From contig NZ_JAEMHM010000016.1 of the NCBI RefSeq assembly GCF_016458275.1, positions 62,001 through 126,000 of the forward strand: 64,000 nt of DNA, in the 5' to 3' direction. Of the stretch, positions 17,764 through 27,062 are shown piece after piece. Made by a program: the position numbers and the translations under genes. Origin of the DNA: Geomesophilobacter sediminis (lineage in GTDB: Bacteria > Desulfobacterota > Desulfuromonadia > Geobacterales > Geobacteraceae). The notes beneath the pieces were generated by a model. The model was not told the DNA's origin, searched no databases, and was given only the letters and a program-made list of their open reading frames with translations. Numbering within the stretch: position 1 is the first letter of the stretch; each line of letters opens with the position of its first letter.

Positions 17764-17896
17764 GGGTACTCCTTCGTTATCTTTTCTGGTAGAGCGACAT
17801 CCCTGGCGCGATCATCGGTAGTCGGTAGTGAAGGGCGTGCTGCCCGCCTACCTGCAAAGTGATAGCTTCTCGCGAAGCGGGCACCACCTGCCTGTC

Positions 17897-18223
17897 TCAG
17901 CCGGCCCGCTGCCCGCAGATCTCCTTGGCGAGTAGGATGGCGCTCATCGCCGTGGGCCAGCCGGAATAGAAGGCGAGATGGGTTATCGGCTCGATCAGCT
18001 CTTCCTTGGTTACCCCGTTGTCCAGCGCCTTTCCCAAGTGAAAACGCAATTGTTCGGTGCGGTTCAGGGCGACCAGGGCGCTCACCGTTACCAGGCTCCG
18101 GTCGCGCGGGGAAAGCTCCGGGCGCTCCCAAACATCCCCGAACAGGACGTCGTCGGTCAGTTCAACCAGCTTCGGGGCGAAGTCGCCGATCAGCTTCTTT
18201 GCTGCGGAAGGTTCTTTACTCAT
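17897..18223 (-). CDS. Carboxymuconolactone decarboxylase family protein
   Basis: A 108-residue all-helical protein of the CMD/AhpD superfamily, with the typical RDRSLVTVSALVALNRTEQLRFHLGKALDNG segment and GWPTAMSAI near the end. The CxxC pair of AhpD is absent, so peroxidase activity of that type is not expected; members of this subgroup sit beside alcohol dehydrogenases and aldo/keto reductases, as here. ATG 18223 has GGAG eight bases upstream. An alternative ATG at 18241 overlaps the stop of the upstream dehydrogenase (ATGA) and also has GAGG before it. Either way the gene is coupled to that dehydrogenase. Confidence 0.85.
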   Translation of the reverse strand: MSKEPSAAKKLIGDFAPKLVELTDDVLFGDVWERPELSPRDRSLVTVSALVALNRTEQLRFHLGKALDNGVTKEELIEPITHLAFYSGWPTAMSAILLAKEICGQRAG

Positions 18224-18237
18224 CGTGGTATCTCCGT

Positions 18238-19296
18238 TCATTCGGACCTCAGGGAGGCCATGTCGATGGAGAAGCGGTATTTGACGTCGGACTTGGCCAT
18301 CCTCTCGTAGGCTTCGTTGATCTTCTGGATCGGGATGACTTCGACGTCGGCGGTGATGTTATGAGCTCCGCAGAAATCCAGCATCTCCTGGGTCTCGGGA
18401 ATCCCGCCGATCGGGGAGCCGGAGAGGCTGCGCCGCCCGAAGATCAGCCCGAAGGCGGAGACGGCAAGCGGCTTGTCGGGGGCTCCGACCAGGGTGAGGT
18501 TGCCGTCGACCTTGAGCTGGTTCAGGTAGGCGTTGATGTCATGTTCGGCCGCGATGGTATCGAGGATGAAGTCGAAACTCCCGGCATGCTGCTGCATCTC
18601 TTCGGGGTTGCGGGAGATCACCACCTCATCGGCCCCCAGGCGCAGGGCGTCTTCCTTCTTGCCCGGTGAAGTGGTGAAGACAACGACGTGGGCGCCGAAG
18701 GCATGGGCGAATTTCACCCCCATGTGGCCGAGCCCGCCCAGCCCGACGATCCCGACCTTTTTCCCCTGGGTGACGCCCCAGTGACGCATGGGGGAGTACG
18801 TGGTGATGCCGGCGCAAAGCAGCGGCGCCACGCCGGAGAGGTTCAGGTTGGTCGGGACGCGCAGCACGAAACGCTCGTTGACGACGATGCTGTCCGAGTA
18901 CCCGCCGTAGGTCACCCCGCCCAGGTGCTTGTCCGGAGAGCCGTAGGTGAGGGTCATGTCGGCACAAAACTGCTCGTGCCCGGATTCACAATGGGGGCAG
19001 GTCTGGTCGGTGTCGACCATGCAGCCGACGCCGACCACGTCGCCGGCCTTGAACCTGGTGACGGCGGCGCCGACCTTGGTGACCCGGCCGACGATCTCGT
19101 GCCCCGGAACGCAGGGATACACGGTCGGCATCACGCTGTGCCATTCGTCGCGGGCGTAGTGCAGGTCGGAATGGCAGATGCCGCAGAAAAGGATTTCGAT
19201 CTGTACGTCCCGCACGGTCGGCTCCCGGCGCGGGATGGTGGCGGAGGCCAGCGGAGAAGTCGCGCTGGCTGCGGAATAAGCTTTTACGTTGAACAT
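18238..19296 (-). CDS. Zn-dependent NAD(P)-alcohol dehydrogenase (YahK/cinnamyl-alcohol type)
   Basis: Medium-chain dehydrogenase of 352 residues, cytoplasmic, expected to reduce aldehydes with NADPH. Catalytic zinc ligands lie in GICHSDLHY and GHEIVG; the structural zinc site is CPHCESGHEQFC. The Rossmann motif is GLGGLGHMGVKFA. The closest familiar proteins are E. coli YahK and plant cinnamyl alcohol dehydrogenases. The ATG at 19296 follows GGAGG by six bases. Third gene in the operon; the gap to the aldo/keto reductase carries a family B repeat (19321-19361). Confidence 0.93.
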   Translation of the reverse strand: MFNVKAYSAASATSPLASATIPRREPTVRDVQIEILFCGICHSDLHYARDEWHSVMPTVYPCVPGHEIVGRVTKVGAAVTRFKAGDVVGVGCMVDTDQTCPHCESGHEQFCADMTLTYGSPDKHLGGVTYGGYSDSIVVNERFVLRVPTNLNLSGVAPLLCAGITTYSPMRHWGVTQGKKVGIVGLGGLGHMGVKFAHAFGAHVVVFTTSPGKKEDALRLGADEVVISRNPEEMQQHAGSFDFILDTIAAEHDINAYLNQLKVDGNLTLVGAPDKPLAVSAFGLIFGRRSLSGSPIGGIPETQEMLDFCGAHNITADVEVIPIQKINEAYERMAKSDVKYRFSIDMASLRSE

Positions 19297-19320
19297 GTGT
19301 TTCCTCCATGTGGGTGGGAA

Positions 19321-19361
19321 ACCCATCCTCACCCTGTCCCTCCCCTTGAAGGGGAGGAGAC
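19321..19361 (+). repeat. Dispersed palindromic repeat, family B (copy 2)
   Basis: ACCCATCCTCACCCTGTC then CTCCCCTTGAAGGGGAGG. Lies between the Zn dehydrogenase and aldo/keto reductase genes. Confidence 0.75.
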
Positions 19362-19396
19362 GTCAGATGTTCCCTCCAGGTAGTAACGCGAGCTTT

Positions 19397-20491
<1,095 letters not shown>

Positions 20492-20526
20492 TCAACGCAG
20501 CGTTACATGGATCTCCTTTGTAGGTG

Positions 20527-21714
20527 CTACAGCGCCGAGCGGAGCAGGTTGACGATCTCGGCCTCGCTCAGCGCGGGACGCCCCGGCAGACGGCGCTGGT
20601 CATCGTGGGCGATCCGCACCGTTTCCTGGGCGTAGCGCGCCAGGAGCGCGTCGCCGATGCGCAGCTCGGAGAGACGCGTCGGACAGCCGATCGAGCGGAG
20701 GAACGACTCGAAGCTCGCGATCCCCTCCTGTGCGCAACCGGCGGGGTCGCTCCACTTCGCCGGCACGCCGAACACCCGGTGGGCAAACTGCGCGAAGCGC
20801 TCCGGGCGGGATTCGGCGGCATAGCGCATCCAGGCCGGATTCACCACGGCAAGTCCCGCTCCGTGGGCGACATCGTGGTGGGCGGACAGGACGTGCTCGA
20901 TCATGTGGACCGGAAACGGCGCGTCAGTTCCGATCTGCACCCAGCCGTTCAAGGCCACCACCGACGCCCATTGTATCTGGGCCCGCGCCTCGAGATCGTT
21001 TCCGTCGGCAACCGCCTTGGGGCCCCATTCCAGCGCCGTCGCGACCACCCCTTCGGCGAAACGGTCCTGCACCGGGGTCCCGTCGACGCCGTTGAAGTAT
21101 CCTTCGGTCACGTGGGTGATGAGATCGCAGATGCCATAGGCCGTCTGATCGGCCGGGACGCTCACGGTGAGCTCCGGATCGACCACCGCGGCGACCGGAT
21201 AGAGGCACTCGGCCATGACGAAGGATTTCTCCGTCGTCTGCTCGTTGGTGATGACCGCGCCGCAGTTCATCTCGGAGCCGGTGGCGGCGAGGGTCGGCAC
21301 GGTGACGACGGGGAGCGCGCGGGTGGGGAGCCGTTGCCGGTCCTGGCCGTGGGCGATCATGTCCCACGGGTCCCCCTCGTAGTAGACGGCTGCGGCCATC
21401 ACCTTGGCGGCGTCCATGGTGCTGCCGCCACCCAGCGCGATGACCACGTCGCACCCTTCGCGGCGCGCGAGCTCTGCGCCGCGGAGCACCGTGGAAAGGC
21501 GGGGATTGGGCTCGACGCCGGAACATTCGATGACGGTCACGCCGGCGGCATTGAGGCTGACCACGGCGCGGGCGAAGACGCCGCTGCGCTTGACGCTGCC
21601 GCCACCGGTAACGAGCAGGGCGCGCTTGCCGTGGCGGCGTACCACCTCCCCCAGGCGCGCGAGCGCCCCGGCGGCGAAGATCAGGCGGGTGGGATTTTGA
21701 AACTCGAACTGCAT
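20527..21714 (-). CDS. Iron-containing alcohol dehydrogenase (YqhD/BDH-like)
   Basis: Group III metal-dependent dehydrogenase of 395 residues, cytoplasmic; family members reduce short-chain aldehydes with NADPH. It has the nucleotide motif GGGSTMDAAKVMA, TVPTLAATGSEMN, and the metal-binding stretch EHVLSAHHDVAHGAGLA with its conserved histidines. Length and motif order match YqhD and butanol dehydrogenases. The ATG at 21714 follows GAGGAGGAG. First gene of the five-gene operon; it diverges from the AraC-type regulator at 22035. Confidence 0.94.
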   Translation of the reverse strand: MQFEFQNPTRLIFAAGALARLGEVVRRHGKRALLVTGGGSVKRSGVFARAVVSLNAAGVTVIECSGVEPNPRLSTVLRGAELARREGCDVVIALGGGSTMDAAKVMAAAVYYEGDPWDMIAHGQDRQRLPTRALPVVTVPTLAATGSEMNCGAVITNEQTTEKSFVMAECLYPVAAVVDPELTVSVPADQTAYGICDLITHVTEGYFNGVDGTPVQDRFAEGVVATALEWGPKAVADGNDLEARAQIQWASVVALNGWVQIGTDAPFPVHMIEHVLSAHHDVAHGAGLAVVNPAWMRYAAESRPERFAQFAHRVFGVPAKWSDPAGCAQEGIASFESFLRSIGCPTRLSELRIGDALLARYAQETVRIAHDDQRRLPGRPALSEAEIVNLLRSAL

Positions 21715-22034
21715 GCTCTCCTCCTCGGGCAACGCTGGATCCGGTTGCCCCTGTTGATGATCGGATCGTACTCCCGATCTCGCAGCGAGAGGTAGAATGA
21801 TTCTGCCCGATTCTTGCCCGATCGTCCGGACGCTGCAAAAAATATTGTAAGGCCAGGTTGAGTCGGGTAAGGTGCTGGTCAGGGGGCAATGCAGGGAAAC
21901 AGGTTGATTTCCCCCCCCCGGGCCGGAGCCGGGCTTTGCTGCATCAGAGGCTGCCTTCCGCCCGGTTGCGGCAGAAAACGCGCCGGGAAGGGCGCTCCCC
22001 CCGTCGATGGCAAGCGTGAAAAAAGGAGCAGGCG
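21715..22034. promoter_or_regulatory. Divergent promoter region of the reductase operon and AraC regulator
   Basis: 320 bases without a gene. On the minus strand a weak promoter can be read (TTGCAG, 17 bases, AAGAAT) at about 21800-21838. Over its -10 side lie tandem copies TTCTGCCCGAT / TCTTGCCCGAT (21801-21822), a direct-repeat layout typical of AraC-family operators. A family A half repeat is at 21978. Confidence 0.45.
21978..22002 (-). repeat. Dispersed palindromic repeat, family A (copy 3, half element)
   Basis: ACGCGCCGGGAAGGGCGCTC followed by CCCCC, 33 bases before the AraC start codon. Confidence 0.65.
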
Positions 22035-22928
22035 ATGGAACTTGCGCTGGAGGAACTGAAAAACAGTATTGCCCGATGGACCGAGAAGGGAGAGCTATTT
22101 GCCTCGCCGGTGCCGGGGCTGTCGCTCTTTCGCCGGGACGAGCCGACCCAGCCGATGAGCGGCATGTATGAGCCGAGCGTCTGCCTGGTGGCCCAGGGTG
22201 CCAAGCGCGTGCTGCTTGGTGACGAGGCGTATCAGTACGACGCGAACCACTACCTGATCACCTCGGTGCACCTCCCCACCATCGTGCAGATTACCGAGGC
22301 GAGCCCGGAGAAGCCCTACCTGGGGCTCAAGCTGAAACTGGACCAGCGCGAGATCTCGCAGCTGATCGTGGACAGCAACCTCCCTTCGGCTCCGGTGCAG
22401 TCCAGCCGCGGCATGGCGACCAGCAAGATCACCTTGCCGCTCCTTTGCGCCTTTCAGCGCCTGATCGACCTCCTCGACGAGGAGCGGGACATTCCGATCC
22501 TGGCGCCGATCATCCAGCGGGAAATCGTCTACCGGTTGCTGGTCGGGGAGCAGGGGGGGCGCCTGCGCCAGATCGCCTCGGCGGGAAGCCAGAGCCAGCA
22601 GATCGCCCGGGCGCTCGACTGGCTCAAGGACAACTTCAACCGGCCGTTGCGCATCGATGATCTCGCCGCCGAGGCGCGCATGAGCAGTTCGACCTTCCAC
22701 CACCACTTCCGGTCCATGACGGCATTAAGCCCATTACAATACCAGAAGCAGCTCCGCTTGCACGAAGCCCGGCGCCTGATGCTGGCCGAGCACGTCGATG
22801 CCGCCACGGCTGCGTTCCAGGTCGGCTACGAAAGCCCGTCTCAGTTCAGCCGCGAATACAACCGGTTCTTCGGGGCCCCGCCGCTGCGGGACATCAACAA
22901 CCTGCGGCAGATGGGAAACGGGGCGTGA
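22035..22928 (+). CDS. AraC family transcriptional regulator (YqhC-like)
   Basis: A 297-residue activator. The N-terminal AraC-type cupin (about 20-180) has PVPGLSLFRRDEPTQP and YEPSVCLVAQGAKRVLLGDE, typical of the AraC_N family that includes E. coli YqhC. The C-terminal double helix-turn-helix (about 195-295) has LAAEARMSSSTFHHHFRSMT and VGYESPSQFSREYNRFFG. AAGGAG precedes the ATG. It is transcribed away from the five-gene reductase operon and most likely regulates it in response to aldehydes, by analogy with YqhC; this is inference from layout and family. Confidence 0.92.
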   Translation: MELALEELKNSIARWTEKGELFASPVPGLSLFRRDEPTQPMSGMYEPSVCLVAQGAKRVLLGDEAYQYDANHYLITSVHLPTIVQITEASPEKPYLGLKLKLDQREISQLIVDSNLPSAPVQSSRGMATSKITLPLLCAFQRLIDLLDEERDIPILAPIIQREIVYRLLVGEQGGRLRQIASAGSQSQQIARALDWLKDNFNRPLRIDDLAAEARMSSSTFHHHFRSMTALSPLQYQKQLRLHEARRLMLAEHVDAATAAFQVGYESPSQFSREYNRFFGAPPLRDINNLRQMGNGA

Positions 22929-22978
22929 GTTTGTTTTATTGGGAACGGGTTGGAACGGCTGGCGGCTCAGGCGGGGCG

Positions 22979-23033
22979 AAAAAAAAGGGACCCTGCCACT
23001 TTTCGCTGGAAAAGTAGCAGGGTCCCTTTTTTC
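22979..23033 (+). terminator. Intrinsic terminator after the AraC regulator
   Basis: A long stem: AAAAAAGGGACCCTGCCACTTTTC read at 22981-23004 in two blocks, pairing with GAAAAGTAGCAGGGTCCC and T6 at 23009-23032. One mismatch. Confidence 0.92.
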
Positions 23034-23088
23034 ATGCCCGGGCCTCGGTGGTCTGGCCTGCGTGAGGGGGGGGCTGATTCGGCTTTGG

Positions 23089-23403
23089 CTATTGCTTGGT
23101 GAAGGTCATCACCCCGTCGCCTCCTTCAGGCGCGAGCTTGTCGCCGTTGAGCTGGAAGGTCAGCATGTTGCGGTCCTGGGCCGACTGAAGCTTGACCTGG
23201 CCGTTCTTTCCCATGCTCCATTTAATCTTCATCGGTTGACCGACACCAAGGCTCAACGTGGCGGTATGGTCGGCGAAAAACTCTATCTTCGCTGCCTTGC
23301 CGCCCTGGGCTTTGCCAGATTCCCATTGTCCTACCAGTTCATTTTTACCCTTGCTGCAACCAAATACTAATAACAAAGCACTTAATAACAGAACCTTCTT
23401 CAT
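23089..23403 (-). CDS. Small lipoprotein (104 aa)
   Basis: The signal peptide MKKVLLLSALLLVFGC ends in a lipobox with Cys16, so the mature protein should be a membrane-anchored lipoprotein. The body reads NELVGQWESG...KIEFFADHTATLSLG...KIKWSMGKNGQVKL...MLTFQLNGDKLAPEG, a small lipocalin-like beta fold of the LVGxWE type found in several uncharacterised lipoprotein families. The ATG at 23403 has AGGAGG eight bases upstream; the ATG two codons earlier is too close to it. It stands alone on the minus strand between the AraC gene and a chemoreceptor remnant. Confidence 0.8.
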   Translation of the reverse strand: MKKVLLLSALLLVFGCSKGKNELVGQWESGKAQGGKAAKIEFFADHTATLSLGVGQPMKIKWSMGKNGQVKLQSAQDRNMLTFQLNGDKLAPEGGDGVMTFTKQ

Positions 23404-23482
23404 CTCCATCTCCTCCTATTGGAATAGTGTTTCCAAAGGTACAGGATGATAGCACAACGGGCTATGCATGGAAAGGGTAACC

Positions 23483-23720
23483 TCAGAAGCGTTCAAATCC
23501 GACGTCCAACGGGTCGCCGCCTAAATCGACAGTGGCAGCTGCGGCAACCGGCATGCGCTGGATCCTCTGCTGGGAAACCGCGATGGGGGCGGCCTTGGAC
23601 TGGGGCAACTTCCGGGAAGCCATTTTCACCCTGCGTCCTCCCGCCTCCCCCACGTTGAAAAAGGCGATGGCTGCCTGCAGCTGTTCCGCCGCCGGCGACC
23701 TCAGGGATGAGGAGCCGGCC
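23483..23720 (-). pseudogene. Remnant of a chemoreceptor C terminus
   Basis: On the minus strand this segment encodes a typical chemoreceptor tail: SPAAEQLQAAIAFFNVGE matches the conserved end of the cytoplasmic hairpin (usual form SSQAEQLQxTIAFF). A variable basic linker follows (KMASRKLPQSKAAPIAVSQQ) and then DLGGDPLDVGFERF, whose final FxxF resembles a CheR-tethering pentapeptide. Nothing of the ligand domain, membrane helices, HAMP or signalling tip remains: upstream the frame runs into the neighbouring gene at 23763. I read it as the 3' scar of a deleted chemoreceptor gene. Confidence 0.6.
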
Positions 23721-23762
23721 TTTTCATGTCGACGGATCGGGAATGGATTAATAGCGGTGCGG

Positions 23763-24254
23763 TCAGGGAGCGGGGGCACCCGCGCGAGCGGCTTTGCGCT
23801 CCAGTGCGGCAAGATCATCGTTCAACTGCTTCAGGTGGCTTTCCTCCCGCCGGACCTCTTCGAGCTTGCCGTAAAACGCCGCCCGGGCGCGGGCCGGGCT
23901 GGACAGCGGGTTCCGGTTCACGTAGGGATTTTCCTCCGGTTTTACCTTCTTCCCCTGCGCCAGTTTCTCTTCGTACTCCTTGATCTCTTTGGCGGTGGGG
24001 AGCCTTCCCTTCTGAACGATCCAGCGGTGCTTGAGCCGGGCGAGTTCGGCCCGGTTGCGGTCCAGCTCCTCCTGGGTTTCCTTGAGCGCGGTCCGAAGCC
24101 GACGGTACTCAGCCTGCAGGGGCGGTTCCTGCTTTTCGGTCCGCGCCGAAGTTTGGTTCCCCATCGGGGACGTCTCCTCCGCGGCATGACTGACGGCGGG
24201 GATGCCAAAGAAAACGACGGCTGCGAGAACTGATACTAATCTGCTTTGGATCAT
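23763..24254 (-). CDS. Exported coiled-coil protein (163 aa)
   Basis: The signal peptide ends PAVSHA-AEE, about residue 25, so the product is periplasmic. The mature part has two coiled-coil stretches: LQAEYRRLRTALKETQEELD to LARLKHRW (about 47-77) and FYGKLEEVRREESHLKQLND to LAALERKA (about 127-157). They are joined by a basic Pro/Lys region (AQGKKVKPEENPYVNRNPLS). No known domain. Of the tandem ATG ATG, the second (24254) has the better spacing to AAGG. It probably replaced or truncated the chemoreceptor whose tail lies just downstream. Function unknown. Confidence 0.7.
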   Translation of the reverse strand: MIQSRLVSVLAAVVFFGIPAVSHAAEETSPMGNQTSARTEKQEPPLQAEYRRLRTALKETQEELDRNRAELARLKHRWIVQKGRLPTAKEIKEYEEKLAQGKKVKPEENPYVNRNPLSSPARARAAFYGKLEEVRREESHLKQLNDDLAALERKAARAGAPAP

Positions 24255-24370
24255 CATCCACCTTGCCCCCAGCTACGTGCCGGCGGAACCTTTGATGCCG
24301 TTACCTCGTGAGACAGCGTCACGTTATAGACGGGTTTATACCCACCGGTCAAGCACGATCCTGCTAACGA

Positions 24371-26833
24371 TCAGCTCTCCATGGCCTTCCGCAGCGCATC
24401 TTTGAGCACCGAAACCTTGTACGGCTTCTGGATGAAGCCCGCCAGACCTCGACCCTCGGGAAACCGCTGCACGACCTCCTGTTCGCTGTATCCGCTGGAG
24501 ATCATGACCCTCAGGTCGGGTCGCGTCTTGCGCAGCTCCTGGAAACAGACATCCCCGCTCATTTCCGGCATGCTCAGGTCCAGGATCACCAGGGAAATAT
24601 CCCTGCCGGAACCGACGATTTCCACGGCCTTCTTCCCGCTGTCGGCAGTCACCACGGAAAAACCGAGCTCCCTGAGCATCTCCGAACCAACCCCGAGGAC
24701 CAGTTCCTCATCGTCCACGAGCAAGATGGTGCCGGCTCCGTGCCATTGGTCCGACGCGGCCTGGTTGGCGTACTCCGGGGGGACTTTCCCTTGTACCGGC
24801 AAAAGAAGCCGGAAGGTGCTTCCTTGCCCAGGCTCGCTGGAGATCTTGATTCCCCCCTTGTGTCCCCGGACGATCCCCTGCACCGCCGCCATGCCCAGCC
24901 CTCTCCCGAGGAACTTCGTCGTGAAGAACGGGTCGAAGATCCTGGCCAGGGTTGCCTGGTCCATGCCGCAGCCGGTGTCGCTTACTTCCAGGTAGACGTA
25001 GGCCCCCTCGGCCAGGGTTCTCTCACCCCAGGCATCCTTCAACTCGTCGTGGCTGCAGTGCCGGTATCCGCTCCTGATGGTGATGATGCCGGTCTCCTCT
25101 GCCAGTGCCTCGGAGGCGTTGAGGACGAGGTTCATGATAACCTGCCGCATCTGGGTCGAGTCCGCCTCGACCCAGGGGAGGCGTTCGGAAAGCTCGAGGC
25201 GCAAGACGGCGTTTCGCGAGATCGAGACCTTGAGCATGTGCAGCATTTCCCGCACCAGCGCGTTCAGGTCCACCGATTCGACCAGGAACTTTCCCTTTCC
25301 CGAATAGGCGAGCATCTGTCTGGCTAGGTCCGCCGCCCGCTCGGAGGCCTGCTCGATCTGCTGAAGGTTGGAGGCCAGCGGCGAGTCCGGATCCATCTTC
25401 ATGAGGGCCAGGCTGGCGTTTCCCATGATGGCCATGAGGATGTTGTTGAAGTCGTGCGCGATCCCGCCGGCGAGAATGCCCAGGCTCTCCAGTTTCTGGG
25501 TCTGCTGCATCTGTTGTTCGAGGGCGAGCCGCTCCTGTTCGGCCTTTTTCACCTCCTCGATGTCGGTACAGGTGCCGAACCATTTGAGAATCCCCCCCTG
25601 CTCATCGAGAACCGGCACGCCCCGGACCAGCCACCACTTGTAAGCCCCGTCCCACCTCCGCAGCCGCACCTCCAGCGAATAGCGACCCTCCTGTTTCGTG
25701 GCGGCCTGCCAGGCGTCCCAGGCCCGTTGCCGGTCCTCCGGATGAAACGGCTTGATCCAGCCGTCGCCGTAGCCCTCTTCGAGAGGGATGCCGGTGTAGT
25801 CGACCCACTGCTGGTTGAAATAGGTGTTTCTCCCCGCGGGGTCGGTGACCCAGACGATCTGGGGCATCGCTTCGGCAAGCAGCCGGAAGTCGCGCTCGCT
25901 TTTGCGCAGGGCCTCCTCCTGCTGCCGCTGCAGGGAGATGTCACGGCCGGTGGCGTAGGTGCAGTTCTCTTCGGCGTCGTAGACCGCCCGCCAGGAGATC
26001 CAACGAATCGTCCTGTCCTTGCATACGTAACGGTTGTCGAATTTGAGGGTGTAGCCGAGTTTTTGTTGCCGGGCCATTTCGTCCAGGGTCGGCTGCTGAT
26101 CATCGGGGTGGACGAACGCGATGAAGGGGCGGGAAACCAGTTCTTCCGGGGAATAGCCGAGCAGATCGGTGCAGGCGGGGTTGGTCTGGAGAAAGGCGCC
26201 GTTGGGGTCGGCAATGGCCATGATGTCGGCGGAGGTCTGGAAGAACCGGTAGAACTGTTCCCGCTCCTTGGCCGCCTGTTCCCAGTTCGCGGTACGGTCG
26301 GCGACCCGCTGTTCGAGGTTTTCCTTGGCGCTGCGCAGTTCGTCGACCATCTGCTTGCGCTCGGTGATGTCGGAAACCACCCCGTAGAGGCGCACCGGGG
26401 CGCCCGATGCGTCGTGCTCGACCCGCCCGAGGGCCTCCAGGGTCCGTTCCACCCCGTCCGGCTGGAGCACCCGGAATTCGGCGTGATATTCGGCTCCCCG
26501 GGCCAGCGCCGCCTGGATCTCCGCTTCGGCGGCCGCCCGATCCTCGGGATGGATGCGATCCGTCCAGTGCCGGTAGGTCGGGACGAAACTGTCCGGCTCG
26601 TACCCCATCATGCGGAAGTGTTCCTTGTTCCAGGTAACCCGGCCGCTGGGGAGGTGCCAATCCCACATCCCCAGATGAGCGGCGTCCAAAGCCAGGAGCA
26701 GACGGTTCTCGTCGCCTCCCCCGGCACCTTGGCTTGGTGCGGTGGTCAAGGCCGCTTCTGCTGCGGCCAGACGTTCACGGAGGGATCGAATCTCGTCCCG
26801 GATTTTCTGCTGTTGGCTGTGGTCCTGTGCCAC
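24371..26833 (-). CDS. Hybrid PAS-domain histidine kinase with C-terminal receiver
   Basis: Cytoplasmic hybrid sensor kinase of 820 residues. Domain order: N-terminal coiled coil (8-35); PAS 1 (45-160, EHFRMMGYEPDSF); linker coiled coil; PAS 2 (195-303); PAS 3 with PAC (312-428); dimerisation/phosphoacceptor domain with His460 in GGIAHDFNNIL; ATPase domain with NLVLNASEAL, DTGCGM and GLGMAAVQGIV; and a receiver with phosphoacceptor Asp752 in LVILDLSMPEMSG. There are no membrane helices, so the signal is intracellular, perhaps redox or gas through PAS. The start is taken as GTG at 26833, five bases after GGAGG; a GTG two codons earlier abuts that site. No dedicated output gene is adjacent. Confidence 0.94.
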   Translation of the reverse strand: MAQDHSQQQKIRDEIRSLRERLAAAEAALTTAPSQGAGGGDENRLLLALDAAHLGMWDWHLPSGRVTWNKEHFRMMGYEPDSFVPTYRHWTDRIHPEDRAAAEAEIQAALARGAEYHAEFRVLQPDGVERTLEALGRVEHDASGAPVRLYGVVSDITERKQMVDELRSAKENLEQRVADRTANWEQAAKEREQFYRFFQTSADIMAIADPNGAFLQTNPACTDLLGYSPEELVSRPFIAFVHPDDQQPTLDEMARQQKLGYTLKFDNRYVCKDRTIRWISWRAVYDAEENCTYATGRDISLQRQQEEALRKSERDFRLLAEAMPQIVWVTDPAGRNTYFNQQWVDYTGIPLEEGYGDGWIKPFHPEDRQRAWDAWQAATKQEGRYSLEVRLRRWDGAYKWWLVRGVPVLDEQGGILKWFGTCTDIEEVKKAEQERLALEQQMQQTQKLESLGILAGGIAHDFNNILMAIMGNASLALMKMDPDSPLASNLQQIEQASERAADLARQMLAYSGKGKFLVESVDLNALVREMLHMLKVSISRNAVLRLELSERLPWVEADSTQMRQVIMNLVLNASEALAEETGIITIRSGYRHCSHDELKDAWGERTLAEGAYVYLEVSDTGCGMDQATLARIFDPFFTTKFLGRGLGMAAVQGIVRGHKGGIKISSEPGQGSTFRLLLPVQGKVPPEYANQAASDQWHGAGTILLVDDEELVLGVGSEMLRELGFSVVTADSGKKAVEIVGSGRDISLVILDLSMPEMSGDVCFQELRKTRPDLRVMISSGYSEQEVVQRFPEGRGLAGFIQKPYKVSVLKDALRKAMES

Positions 26834-27062
26834 GGTCACCTCCGGCGGCAGGAAAGCAGAATCGAAGCCAGCGATTCAGTCTGCTATGAATGAGCTATAC
26901 CCAGTTGCAGTGCTACTAAGACAGCGGGCTTAGTATAACCGAATTTTCACAGGTTAGGTAATCTTGGTACTGTGCCGGCGACTGGATCAGTGGGGGCAAT
27001 GACAGCCCGGACTATGGCCGAGTCAGTCTGTCCCGGAGTCTTGACGGCGCTGAGAGCGTAAC

